DNA of 64,000 bases from assembly GCA_017535925.1 (NCBI GenBank), contig JAFXTD010000011.1:1-64000 (forward strand), given 5' to 3'. A program made the position numbers and the translations under genes. Each line of letters opens with the position of its first letter. Position 1 is the first letter of the stretch. The notes beneath the pieces were generated by a model, which did not search any database, was not told where the DNA came from, and worked only from the letters and a program-made list of their open reading frames with translations. This document shows positions 14,712-23,341 of this stretch, piece by piece. The DNA comes from Selenomonadaceae bacterium. GTDB lineage: Bacteria; Bacillota; Negativicutes; Selenomonadales; Selenomonadaceae.

Positions 14712-15725
14712 TCATGTCAAAGCCTTCAATTCATTTCGATAAAGATTCGTCATGAGCAAGAGATAAGAAATCAGCGCGGGTTGAGTGCTGCCCGCCTCTT
14801 TAAATTCGCGCAAAAAAATTTCGTAGACTTCTGCCGCGTCCAAACTTTTTAAAGCCTCCGCCATGTTGTCCAGTTGCATGAGCGTGAAGAAATTCAAAAC
14901 CTGCAAACGAACGACGGGATTCTTTTTGAAAGATTTAAGCTCACGCATGAATTCATCGAGGCAATCCAAGCCGAGTATCAGCGGGTTCGTTCGGAAAATT
15001 ATAATTTGTTCGGGCGTTCTTATTTGCCTCATTACCGAGCCGGGATTCGTTCGGATTATGCAAAGCGGCATCGGCACCCGCAGAAAATTTTTCGAAAAGC
15101 AGAGGAGTTTAAATGTCCAAATGACATCTTCGGCGGGCTTCATGTTCGGAAAGTTTATTCTGTTGTCGATTAAAAAGTCACGACGCACAAACTTTGACCA
15201 AGGTGTCCAACAAAATTTTGCCGTCAAAAAATTTTTCATGCGCTCGTTAAAATCTGTAGTTTCAAAGGTCGGCTCGTCAACCAAAGAATCTTTTCGCCAA
15301 ACGGAAAGCGTAAGATTTTTTGGAAGCGGCTCTTCGTCACAGGTAAAAAATTTTTCCATGTAAACGACTTCCGCCCGATATTCTTCCGCGAAATTGTAAA
15401 GCGTCTCAAGCGCGTTATCTGTCAGCAAGTCGTCGGCGTCCGCGAAAAAAATATATTTGCCTTGCGCGTGTTCAAGCCCGACGTTTCGAGGGACGGCTCC
15501 GCTGCCGGTGTTTTCGGGCAAGGTGATAATTTTCAACCGCCCGCCGAATTTTTTAAGATAACTTTCGGCAACGGCGAGGCTTGAATCGGTTGAGCAGTCT
15601 TCGACAACGATAACCTCGAAGTCTTTCAGCGTTTGAATCAAAATACTTTCGAGGCACACGCTCAAAAATTTTTCCGCGTTGAAGACAGGGATAATCACGG
15701 AAACTGCAGGCGAATAATTTTTCAT
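14712..15725 (-). CDS. Family 2 glycosyltransferase
   Basis: 337 residues with a GT-A fold start (PAVSVIIPVFNAEKF), the UDP-ribose segment VEDCSTDSS, and a DxD motif in FFADADDLL. No membrane segments are seen, so it acts at the inner face of the membrane on a nucleotide sugar. It is paralogous to the glycosyltransferase at 18480-19545. Both contain an N-terminal P-A-V-S-V-I-I-P block and a similar middle region (DEPTFETTDFNERM versus TEPTLETFDLSERV). The sugar and acceptor are unknown. The gene lies in the Ter island between the calcium pump and the TerD-TerA gene. Confidence 0.85.
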   Translation of the reverse strand: MKNYSPAVSVIIPVFNAEKFLSVCLESILIQTLKDFEVIVVEDCSTDSSLAVAESYLKKFGGRLKIITLPENTGSGAVPRNVGLEHAQGKYIFFADADDLLTDNALETLYNFAEEYRAEVVYMEKFFTCDEEPLPKNLTLSVWRKDSLVDEPTFETTDFNERMKNFLTAKFCWTPWSKFVRRDFLIDNRINFPNMKPAEDVIWTFKLLCFSKNFLRVPMPLCIIRTNPGSVMRQIRTPEQIIIFRTNPLILGLDCLDEFMRELKSFKKNPVVRLQVLNFFTLMQLDNMAEALKSLDAAEVYEIFLREFKEAGSTQPALISYLLLMTNLYRNELKALT

Positions 15726-15742
15726 GACAAAGACTCCCGAAC

Positions 15743-15787
15743 AAAAAAAGATATTTCGGCAAAAATTCTTTGTGCTGCCGAAATATC
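15743..15787 (-). terminator. Terminator after the calcium ATPase
   Basis: The perfect stem GATATTTCGGCA/TGCCGAAATATC is followed on the minus strand by a T run. It separates the upstream and downstream halves of the Ter island. Confidence 0.85.
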
Positions 15788-15803
15788 CTTGTTGACGAAA
15801 ATT

Positions 15804-18476
15804 TTATTTGTTCGAGCCGATAATCAATTTGCGGACAATGTCGACGGGAATAATCGTAAACGCCATCGCAATGACAAACATCCATTCGGAAGCCGTCAAG
15901 CCGTAGCAGCGGAGGATTGCGCCGCCGAAGTAAGTCATTGCGATTTGCACAACGACGATTAAGCCCATGACTTTCAAGAAGCCGGGGTTGCCTCCGATAT
16001 TGTCAAAAAGATTTATCCTGTCCGTGCGTGCGTTGAAGGCATTAAACACGGCAAGGAAGATAAAGAAGGCAAAGTAGCCGGTCAAAACGTAAACGCTGTC
16101 GCCGCCGAAAGAAAGGGTGACACCTTCGGGATTTACGTCGCGGAAATGATCGCGGCTGAAGTCTGTAAGCAGGAAGACCAAGCCCATTGCGAATCCCCAA
16201 AGCGAACCCGTGCCGATAGCCGAGTACATGTATTTGTTGATAATTTTTTCGTCGCGTCTTTTGGGAGCCTCTTCCATGAATCTGTCAAGCGCAGGTTCGC
16301 CGCCGAAGGCAAGAGCCGCCAAAGTATCCATTACGAGATTGACCCAGAGTATTTGAGTTATCGACAACGGATTTTCCAAGCCGAGCAGAGGACACACGAA
16401 CGAAATTAAAACCGCGCCGACGTTTATTGTCAGCTGGAAGATAATGAACTTGCGAATCGAATTGAAGATTGTCCTGCCGTAAAGAATTGCTTTGCCGATA
16501 GATTTGAAGTTGTCGTCGAGGATAACAATTTCGCTTGCCTCTTTTGCAACTTCGGTGCCGCCGCCCATTGCAAAACCGACATCAGCTTTTTTGAGCGCGG
16601 GAGAGTCGTTGACGCCGTCGCCGGTCATGCCGACAACCAAATTCAATTCCTGTGCAAGACGAACGAGACGACTTTTATCTGTTGGCAGAGCACGAGCGAT
16701 AACGCGGAGCTTGGGGAGTTTCTGCTTGACTTCTTCGTCGCTCATTTCGTTGAGTTCGGCACTGGTTATGACAATCGCGTCATCAATCTCAATCAAGCCC
16801 GCTTCTTTTGCGATAGCCTGCGCGGTTTCTTTCCTGTCGCCGGTAATCATGACGACTTGAACGCCCGCCGAATGAACTTGTTCGATAGCTTTAATGGCAT
16901 CGGGTCTCACGTCGTCGCGAATGCCCGTGACGCCCACGAACGTCAAGCCGCTGTCGGGAATGTTGCCGTCGGTAACGTCGCCGTCATAAGTCACGAGGGC
17001 AAGAGTTCTTATCGCGCGGTTTGCAAGTTCGTCAATCTTTGCATTAATCTCAACGGTCGAGGAAAGTTTTTGCTTAGTGCCGTTCGCGTCGTAGTAGTAG
17101 CTGCATTTGTCAAGCAGACGTTCGGGCGCGCCTTTGATAAGCCACAAGTTGTAATCGCCGCTGACTTTCGCCATAGAATATTTTTTCGCGCTGTCGAAAG
17201 GAACGGTATCAACGACGGTGACATTTGGCGCGGTGTCCTTGCCGATTAAAAATCCGAGCAAAGCTCTGTCCGTCATGTTGCCGCCGACGATTTTGTCGCC
17301 TGTGATGACTGCGCCGTTGTTGAATCTGATTGACAGCGAAACGAGCGATTGAAGTTTGCCGCTAAGCTTGTCGAAAGTTTCCGTGAAATTCGCGGTGCCG
17401 TCAATGAACGTGACGACCTCAAGCAAGCCTTTGGTAATTGTGCCGGTCTTGTCGCTGAACAAAAGATTCAAGCTGCCCGCCGTCTCAATGCCGGAAATTT
17501 TTCTGACGAGGACGTTATCTTTTAACATCTTGCCCATGTTCTGCGCGGAAACAATCGCAATCATGAGCGGCAAGCCTTCGGGCACAGCCATGACGATAAT
17601 TATCACGGCGAGCATGACGGCTTCAACGAGACTGTTTAAAATATTCATCCAATCGGAGCAATAAGCCGCCATCAACGCACCGTCGAAATTATTTTGAATG
17701 ACAATACGCTCAAACATGAACGCAACGGCAATCGCCACACCGCCGATATAACCGAATTTGGAAATTTGATCGGCGAGGTCACCGAGCTTGAGCTTGAGCG
17801 GAGTATCGCGGTCTTCGTCGATTTGCAATTCGCCCGCGATTTTTCCGTAAACGGTGTTATCGCCGAGCGTGACTGTCCTCATGACTGCGGAACCGCCCGC
17901 CACGACTGCCGCACGGAAAACTTTGTGCGGATTGAGGAAATCTTGACTTTGAGCGGCTTCGGCGTCGGCAGTTTCATTCGGCGCGGGAGTTTTAGTTTCT
18001 TCCTTAGCCTCGCCGTTGAGAATCGATTGGTCGACTTGAATTGAGCCGTCGATAATCACACCGTCGGCAGGAATTTTATCGCCCGTCTGCAAGAGGACGC
18101 AATCGCCCATTGTTATATCGTTAATCGGAATTTCCGTGACGACGCCGTTACGATAGACTTTGCACTTTATCAACGACGCCTCGCCCTGCAATTTTTGAAA
18201 CGCGCTTTCGTTGCGATATTCGGAAAAAGTCGAAACCATTGTCGCCAACAAAACCGCCATTGCTATGCCGACCGATTCATACCATTCCGCCTTGCCCATG
18301 AACGCAAAGAACACGTTGAGCAAGAGCGCGAAGATTAAAATTTTAATTATCGGATCGTCGAAATTTCCTTTGAGCTTGTCCCAGAAACCTTCGCGAGCCT
18401 GTTCGGTTATGCTGTTGTCTCCGAACTTCGCCTTAGCCTCTTGGACTTGAGCATCGGTTAAACCTGTGATTTTCAA
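15804..18476 (-). CDS. Calcium-transporting P-type ATPase (PMCA-like)
   Basis: 890 residues, type IIB layout. The N-terminus shows QVQEAKAKFGDNSI. The actuator loop reads LNGEAKEE in place of TGES. PEGLP at 299-303 gives the calcium-site helix. The phosphorylated Asp is Asp342 in SDKTGT, and the hinge is TGDGVNDSPALKKADVGFAMG. About ten membrane helices are expected. It pumps calcium out of the cytoplasm using ATP. Its position among TerD genes, whose products bind calcium, suggests a shared calcium function. It starts four bases after the upstream glycosyltransferase stop, so the two are in one transcript. Confidence 0.9.
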   Translation of the reverse strand: MKITGLTDAQVQEAKAKFGDNSITEQAREGFWDKLKGNFDDPIIKILIFALLLNVFFAFMGKAEWYESVGIAMAVLLATMVSTFSEYRNESAFQKLQGEASLIKCKVYRNGVVTEIPINDITMGDCVLLQTGDKIPADGVIIDGSIQVDQSILNGEAKEETKTPAPNETADAEAAQSQDFLNPHKVFRAAVVAGGSAVMRTVTLGDNTVYGKIAGELQIDEDRDTPLKLKLGDLADQISKFGYIGGVAIAVAFMFERIVIQNNFDGALMAAYCSDWMNILNSLVEAVMLAVIIIVMAVPEGLPLMIAIVSAQNMGKMLKDNVLVRKISGIETAGSLNLLFSDKTGTITKGLLEVVTFIDGTANFTETFDKLSGKLQSLVSLSIRFNNGAVITGDKIVGGNMTDRALLGFLIGKDTAPNVTVVDTVPFDSAKKYSMAKVSGDYNLWLIKGAPERLLDKCSYYYDANGTKQKLSSTVEINAKIDELANRAIRTLALVTYDGDVTDGNIPDSGLTFVGVTGIRDDVRPDAIKAIEQVHSAGVQVVMITGDRKETAQAIAKEAGLIEIDDAIVITSAELNEMSDEEVKQKLPKLRVIARALPTDKSRLVRLAQELNLVVGMTGDGVNDSPALKKADVGFAMGGGTEVAKEASEIVILDDNFKSIGKAILYGRTIFNSIRKFIIFQLTINVGAVLISFVCPLLGLENPLSITQILWVNLVMDTLAALAFGGEPALDRFMEEAPKRRDEKIINKYMYSAIGTGSLWGFAMGLVFLLTDFSRDHFRDVNPEGVTLSFGGDSVYVLTGYFAFFIFLAVFNAFNARTDRINLFDNIGGNPGFLKVMGLIVVVQIAMTYFGGAILRCYGLTASEWMFVIAMAFTIIPVDIVRKLIIGSNK

Positions 18477-18479
18477 TTT

Positions 18480-19545
18480 TTAACCTCCAAATTTATTTTT
18501 CAACACGGCGACTTGATTTTTAAGATTATTAATTTCCGTCGCCTGTTGATTCAATGACGTTTTAAAAGTACTTGCCGCAATGAACAAATATGATGTCAGC
18601 GCGACATTTTCTTGAGGATTTACGGAGAAGATATTATCCCGAAAAAAATTAAACAACGCTCCTTGTGACGAATTAATAACCATGGCGTTGGCAACACAAT
18701 CGAGTTGCCCTTGAAGAAAAGAATCCAAGATGGCATATTTGTATTGAGGATTGTTGCGGAAAAATTTTCGACCATCCATGAAGTTATCAAGTGCATTGAC
18801 GATTTTTATCACTACATTTGTGCTTTCGACAGCACCGCGTTTCTTAAGTGAAATGGATTTGTCATGCCTTCGATAGCAATAGCTTGCAAACGGCACGCGG
18901 ACATAATTTTTCGCGGCAACAACGCACATGAACGTAAACACCATATCTTCAAAGACGCTCACTTCGGGGAATTTGATTTCATTTTCCGTCAACAATTGGC
19001 GGCGGAAAAGTTTGTTGCAAGCCCACCACAAATATTTTTTCTCGGCAAAACCTGTCACGCGTTCGCTAAGGTCGAAAGTTTCAAGCGTCGGTTCGGTGAC
19101 GAAATTTCCTTCTTGAAAACTTGTTCTCTTAAATTCAAATTTGCCGTTCACATTTCGGAAGGAAATATGCCATTCGGCGTGAACGACATCGGCATCAAAT
19201 TTTTTTGCGACGGTGTAAAGTTCCTCAAGCGCGGTTCCACTCAAAAAATCGTCACTGTCGAGGAAATAAACATATTCGCCGCAAGCCATTTCAAGCGCGA
19301 AATTTCTCGGAATACCGGGACAACCGCTGTTGGCTGACAACTTTGCAATTTTTAATCTGTCGCCAAAATTTTCATAAAAACTTGTTGCCACTCTCGGCGA
19401 ATCATCGGTTGAGCAATCGTCGACAATGATAATTTCAAAATCTTGAAAGGTTTGCTCCAAGAGACTCGTCAAACATTCGCCGATAAAATTTTCCACATTG
19501 TACATCGGGATAATCACGGAGACGGCGGGATTATTTTTTTGCCAA
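18480..19545 (-). CDS. Family 2 glycosyltransferase with an out-of-frame start at an A7 run
   Basis: The GT-A core is clear: VSVIIPMYNVENF, VDDCSTDDS and a DxD in FLDSDDFLS. The visible open frame can only start at an internal GTG (19517) that has no ribosome site and removes the first strand. A good AAAGGAG (19552-19559) sits before a TTG at 19545, but that frame stops at once. Removing one A from the seven-A run at 19534-19540 gives MAKNNPAVSVIIPMYN, which matches the start of the paralogue (MKNYSPAVSVIIPVFN). So the gene is frameshifted, phase-variable, rescued by slippage, or misread in assembly. Its C-terminus ends in a short coiled coil (LNQQATEINNLKNQVAVLKN). Confidence 0.8.
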
Positions 19546-19557
19546 AGGGAAGCTCCT

Positions 19558-20484
19558 TTATTTTTTCAAAACGTCGCGGATATAATCCTCAACGACGAGC
19601 AAAACAAAATCCTGACAAACTTTCGCGGCTTCGGGAACGTATCTGTTGTCGTTGGTGACGTTGTCCGAAAGAACGCGAATGCCTATGAACGGCAAGCCCG
19701 CATTTTGACAAATCTGCGCGGCGCAAGTGGTTTCCATTTCTTCACAGCTTGAGCCGTATTTTTCGTGCAAGAAGTTTATGTAGTCAACGCACTCAAACCA
19801 AGTATTTCCCGTACCGATAACGCCCGATACGACGTTGAAATTTTTATTCGCGGCGGCAACTTTCTTTGCAACCTTCAAAAGCGTCGGGTCGGCGAAATAT
19901 TCCGTGTAAGCTTGAAATTTTCCCGAAGCCTTGTCGTAAGCGTAAGTGCCGATATTTTCCTGCTTGGTCAAGTCGATACCTGCGCCCGCCGCCGAATAAG
20001 CACTTCTGAACGCGGTATGGTCGAAACTTTTTTCGCCGATAATAATGTCGCCGATTTTCAACGCGCTGTCGTGACCGCCCGCCGTGCCCTGATTTATGAC
20101 GGCTATCGGATTAAATTTTTTTATCGCAAGAGCCGTGGAAGCCGCCGCGTTTGCCATGCCGATTTCCGTGCGAACAATCACGACGGGATAATTTTTGTAC
20201 GTGCCCGCAACGAAAAGATAATTCAGCTCGCGATAGGCAACGGGATTTTTCAAGGCGTGAATCAAAACTTCCGTCTCGGTATTCATTGCGCCTTCAATCA
20301 AAATCGGACGCACTCGGCTTTTATAATCGCCTTTGGCTTGCGGCAACGTGGCATAAAATTTTTCGATATGAACATTATATTTTTCTGCGGAGATGTCCTC
20401 AAGTCCGACGCCCGAATTTTCGGCTTGAGCGGGAGCCGCCACTAAAAACAGAGCCGCGATTAGAATTGTGAAAAATTTTTTCAT
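19558..20484 (-). CDS. Exported MTA/SAH nucleosidase-like (phosphorylase-superfamily) protein
   Basis: 308 residues. A signal peptide (MKKFFTILIAALFLVAAPAQA) precedes a nucleosidase fold. Marks of the MTAN/Pfs family are EGAMNTETEVLI near the start, EIGMANAAASTALAI, AVINQGTAGGHD, the ribose-binding EEMET and the catalytic-side RVLSDN. Cytoplasmic Pfs cleaves methylthioadenosine and S-adenosylhomocysteine. This version should act in the periplasm, where those substrates are not made. It may process an exported or environmental nucleoside. It is placed within the Ter island, four bases after a TerD gene. Confidence 0.82.
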   Translation of the reverse strand: MKKFFTILIAALFLVAAPAQAENSGVGLEDISAEKYNVHIEKFYATLPQAKGDYKSRVRPILIEGAMNTETEVLIHALKNPVAYRELNYLFVAGTYKNYPVVIVRTEIGMANAAASTALAIKKFNPIAVINQGTAGGHDSALKIGDIIIGEKSFDHTAFRSAYSAAGAGIDLTKQENIGTYAYDKASGKFQAYTEYFADPTLLKVAKKVAAANKNFNVVSGVIGTGNTWFECVDYINFLHEKYGSSCEEMETTCAAQICQNAGLPFIGIRVLSDNVTNDNRYVPEAAKVCQDFVLLVVEDYIRDVLKK

Positions 20485-20487
20485 GGC

Positions 20488-21087
20488 TTATCTGAACCTT
20501 TTAGACAGCTCGGTCAAGCTTGCGTCCGTCGTGCCGGAGCCGATTGCATTAAATTTCCACTCGTCTTTATAGCGATAAACTTCGCCGGGAATCATCGAAA
20601 GCATATTTGTATAATCGTCGCTCAAGTTGAAGCGGCAGAGTTCCTCGTGATTGTCGTTGTCGACAATGCGAATGTAAGCATTCTTAATCATGCCGAAATG
20701 CTGTTTGCGGTCGACAGCTTTGTAAATGTTGACGACGAAAATCAATTTGTCGTAGCGATTCGGAATTTGTTCGAGGTCGATATAAATTTCTTCGTCGTCG
20801 CCTTCGCCCTCGCCTGTCAAGTTGTCGCCCATGTGCTTAACCGCTTTGCTTCTGTGTTCGAGGTTGCCGAAATAAACGAGGTCGTCTTTATCAACGAACT
20901 TGCCGTCTTGACAGAGAAAAACGGAGGCGTCGCAGTCGATGTCTTTTTTGCCGCCGAACAACTTGCCGAAGAAACCGCCCTTTTGTTCCGCAGCGTCCCA
21001 ACCGAGCCCGACCATGAGGTGCGAAAGTTTTTTGCCATCTGATTTTTTGAGAGAAACTTTTTGTCCCTTTTGAAGGTTGACTGCCAT
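20488..21087 (-). CDS. TerD-family protein
   Basis: 199 residues, one TerD domain: MAVNLQKGQKVSLKKS, an insertion GGFFGKLFGGKKDIDCDASVF, the acidic ligand block [17 protein letters not shown], and [10 protein letters not shown] near the end. TerD family members bind two calcium ions through such acidic loops. Unlike its neighbours it ends SLTELSKRFR instead of the NYGVNV tail. The ATG is preceded by GAAAGGAG. It follows another TerD gene after a repeat-filled gap of about 110 bases. Confidence 0.88.
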   Translation of the reverse strand: MAVNLQKGQKVSLKKSDGKKLSHLMVGLGWDAAEQKGGFFGKLFGGKKDIDCDASVFLCQDGKFVDKDDLVYFGNLEHRSKAVKHMGDNLTGEGEGDDEEIYIDLEQIPNRYDKLIFVVNIYKAVDRKQHFGMIKNAYIRIVDNDNHEELCRFNLSDDYTNMLSMIPGEVYRYKDEWKFNAIGSGTTDASLTELSKRFR

Positions 21088-21108
21088 TTAAAATGCTCCT
21101 TTCAAAAG

Positions 21109-21197
21109 CAATGAGGAATGCGAAATGCGCAATGCGCAATGAAAATCAAAAACCATTACATTACGCATTACGCATTACGAATTGCACATTGCAGTTT
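21109..21197. repeat. Short tandem and inverted GCGCAATGCG repeats
   Basis: Units of AATGCGCAATGCGCAATG on the left are mirrored by CATTACGCATTACGCATTACG on the right, so the spacer between two terD genes can fold. The same unit recurs at about 58510. Confidence 0.75.
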
Positions 21198-21774
21198 ACA
21201 CGTTGACGCCGTAATTTTTGCCGAGCGAGGCAAGCCCGCCGCTGAAACCGGAGCCGATTGCGTTAAATTTCCATTCGCCCTTGTTGCGATAGAGCTGACC
21301 GATAACAACAGCCGTCTCAATGGAAAAATCTTCGCCGAGGTCGTAGCGGATAAGTTCCTCGTTGTTCGCCTCATTCACGACGCGGATAAAAGCGTTTTCG
21401 ACTTGCCCGAAATTCTGCTTGCGTTCTTCCGCCTCGTAAATCGTAACGGTGAAGTCAATCTTATCAACGTTTTCGGGAACTTTGCTCAAGTCGATTTTAA
21501 TTTCTTCGTCGTCGCCTTCGCCTGCGCCGGTCAAGTTGTCGCCCATGTGTTCGACGGAGCCTGAAACGTGTTTAAGGTTGCCGTAGAAAACAAAATCGTC
21601 GTCGGAATTGACTTTGCCGTTTGCATTGAGGAGGAAAACCGATGCGTCGAGGTCGAAGTCGGAGCCGCCGTCATACTTGTTTGTATCCCAGCCGAGTCCG
21701 ATTAAAATATTTTTCAAGCCGGGGTTCGTCTTCGTGAGGTCAACTTTCTGTCCTTTTTTCAAGCTGGTTGCCAT
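21196..21774 (-). CDS. TerD-family protein
   Basis: 192 residues, a single complete TerD domain: [32 protein letters not shown] for calcium, and the GKNYGVNV tail. It is the closest relative of the TerD half of the HEPN-TerD fusion. The start is ATG at 21774 after GGGAGG. It is the first gene of the leftward Ter island, downstream of a good promoter (21812-21840). It probably acts as a calcium-dependent cytoplasmic stress protein. Confidence 0.9.
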   Translation of the reverse strand: MATSLKKGQKVDLTKTNPGLKNILIGLGWDTNKYDGGSDFDLDASVFLLNANGKVNSDDDFVFYGNLKHVSGSVEHMGDNLTGAGEGDDEEIKIDLSKVPENVDKIDFTVTIYEAEERKQNFGQVENAFIRVVNEANNEELIRYDLGEDFSIETAVVIGQLYRNKGEWKFNAIGSGFSGGLASLGKNYGVNV

Positions 21775-21811
21775 GAGAATAAAACCTCCCAAAAAATTTT
21801 TAAGCGCAGAT

Positions 21812-21840
21812 AATCTAGCACACTATGAAAATAATTTCAA
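21812..21840 (-). promoter_or_regulatory. Promoter of the Ter island
   Basis: On the minus strand TTGAAA (21840-21835) and TAGATT (21817-21812) are 17 bases apart, 38 bases upstream of the first terD start codon. Confidence 0.6.
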
Positions 21841-21886
21841 GTCACAGAGGAACACGCCCCGCATTAAAGATAAATGTTTGGCGTGT

Positions 21887-22003
21887 CAGATGCTGATAAA
21901 ACCGACGGCTTCGATTAAGAGTTTAAATAAATTTTATATTTTAAATCTACTTTTCTTTAGCAGGTGTTTTCTCACCGCTGCTTTTGAATTTACCGACAGC
22001 TCC
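21887..22003. mobile_element. MITE-3 (partial or decayed, about 117 bp)
   Basis: The right end AATTTACCGACAGCTCC is a decayed copy of the MITE end. The interior shares CGATTAAG, TTTTATATTTTAAATCTACTT and TCTCACCGCTGCTTTTG with MITE-1. The left end is weak (TGCTGATAAAACCG). It lies directly after the der stop codon. An ACACGCC/GGCGTGT inverted repeat (21852-21886) precedes it. Confidence 0.6.
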
Positions 22004-22006
22004 AAG

Positions 22007-23341
22007 TCATTGCTCGTCGTCTTTTTGATTGTGCTTGCGGACGAAAAATTTCAGCGGCGTGCCTTCGAAGCCGAAACTTTCACGCAGTCGATTTTCTATG
22101 AAACGCAGATAAGAGAAATGCAAAAGCTCCGGCTCGTTCACGAAGATGATAAATCGCGGCGGGCAGATGTCGGCTTGCGTCACGAAAAAAATTTTTGCCG
22201 CCTTGCCTTTCTTCGACGGCGGAGGATTGACGGCAACGGCGTCGCGAATCAATTCGTTCAAGACGCTTGTCTGAATTCTCATTGATTGCTGCTCGGCAAC
22301 GAACTTGACAAGCTCGGTCACGCGGTCGACACGCTGCCCCGTCAAAGCACTGGCATAAACTACCGGCGCATATTGCAGGAAGCCCAAGCGTTGCCGCAAG
22401 TCGTCGGTGAAACGATTGGTTGAGCGGTCGTGTTTGTTCGGGAAGATGTCCCACTTGTTGACGACGATAACGCAGCCTTTGCCCGAATCGTGAGCATAGC
22501 CCGCGATTTTTTTATCCTGCTCGGTCACGCCGACGGGAGCCTCAATCAACATAAGCACAACGTCTGCGCGGTCAATCGCCCTCAACGAACGAATCACGCT
22601 GTATCTTTCAACAGCATCCTCAATCTTTGACTTGCGCCTCATGCCCGCCGTATCAATCAGCGTAAATTTTGTGCCGTCAAGAAAAAAATGCGTGTCGATT
22701 GCGTCGCGGGTCGTGCCGGGTATGTCGCTGACGATAACGCGTTCTTCGCCCAAAAGTTTATTCACCAGCGAAGACTTCCCGACATTCGGACGACCGATAA
22801 CCGCAATTCTTATTTCGTCCTCGTCACGAACCTCTTGTTCGGCTTGCGGAAAAGTTTTTATCACGGCGTCAAGTAAATCGCCCAAGTTCAGTGCATTGCT
22901 TGCGGAAATTCCAATCGGCTCGCCCAAACCCAAGTTGTAAAATTCGTAAGTCTCGTTTTCAAGTTGGAGGTTGTCGATTTTATTCACGGCAACGATTACC
23001 GGCTTATCCGTCCCGCGCAAAAGTTTTCCTATGTCTTCGTCGGCGGAAGTCAAACCGGCTCGCCCGTCGACGACAAAAATTATCGCGTCAGCCTCTTCGA
23101 CTGCAATTTTTGCTTGAGCGCGAATCTCCGTCAAAATTTTATCGGAGGATTTTATTTCGATGCCGCCCGTGTCTATCAGCGTGAATTCTTTGTCCAGCCA
23201 CGTCGCGTCCATGTAAATTCGGTCTCGCGTCACGCCCGCCATGTCGTCGACTATCGAAAGTCTTTTCTTGCCTATTTGATTGAACAGCGTCGACTTGCCC
23301 ACGTTCGGGCGGCCGACTATCGCCACTATCGGCTTGCTCAT
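22007..23341 (-). CDS. der: Ribosome-assembly GTPase Der (EngA)
   Basis: 444 residues with two tandem GTPase domains. G1 motifs are GRPNVGKSTLF near residue 10 and GRPNVGKSSLV near 185. G3 motifs are DTGG and DTAG. G4 motifs are NKID and NKWD. A C-terminal KH-like domain follows. Der helps mature the 50S subunit. The start ATG overlaps the stop of the upstream DUF512 gene, a pairing also common in Firmicutes. Confidence 0.96.
   Translation of the reverse strand: MSKPIVAIVGRPNVGKSTLFNQIGKKRLSIVDDMAGVTRDRIYMDATWLDKEFTLIDTGGIEIKSSDKILTEIRAQAKIAVEEADAIIFVVDGRAGLTSADEDIGKLLRGTDKPVIVAVNKIDNLQLENETYEFYNLGLGEPIGISASNALNLGDLLDAVIKTFPQAEQEVRDEDEIRIAVIGRPNVGKSSLVNKLLGEERVIVSDIPGTTRDAIDTHFFLDGTKFTLIDTAGMRRKSKIEDAVERYSVIRSLRAIDRADVVLMLIEAPVGVTEQDKKIAGYAHDSGKGCVIVVNKWDIFPNKHDRSTNRFTDDLRQRLGFLQYAPVVYASALTGQRVDRVTELVKFVAEQQSMRIQTSVLNELIRDAVAVNPPPSKKGKAAKIFFVTQADICPPRFIIFVNEPELLHFSYLRFIENRLRESFGFEGTPLKFFVRKHNQKDDEQ

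Noticed and set aside
21109..21197. Possible CRISPR array
   Set aside because: Units are only 7-10 bases with no unique spacers; these are simple tandem and inverted repeats.
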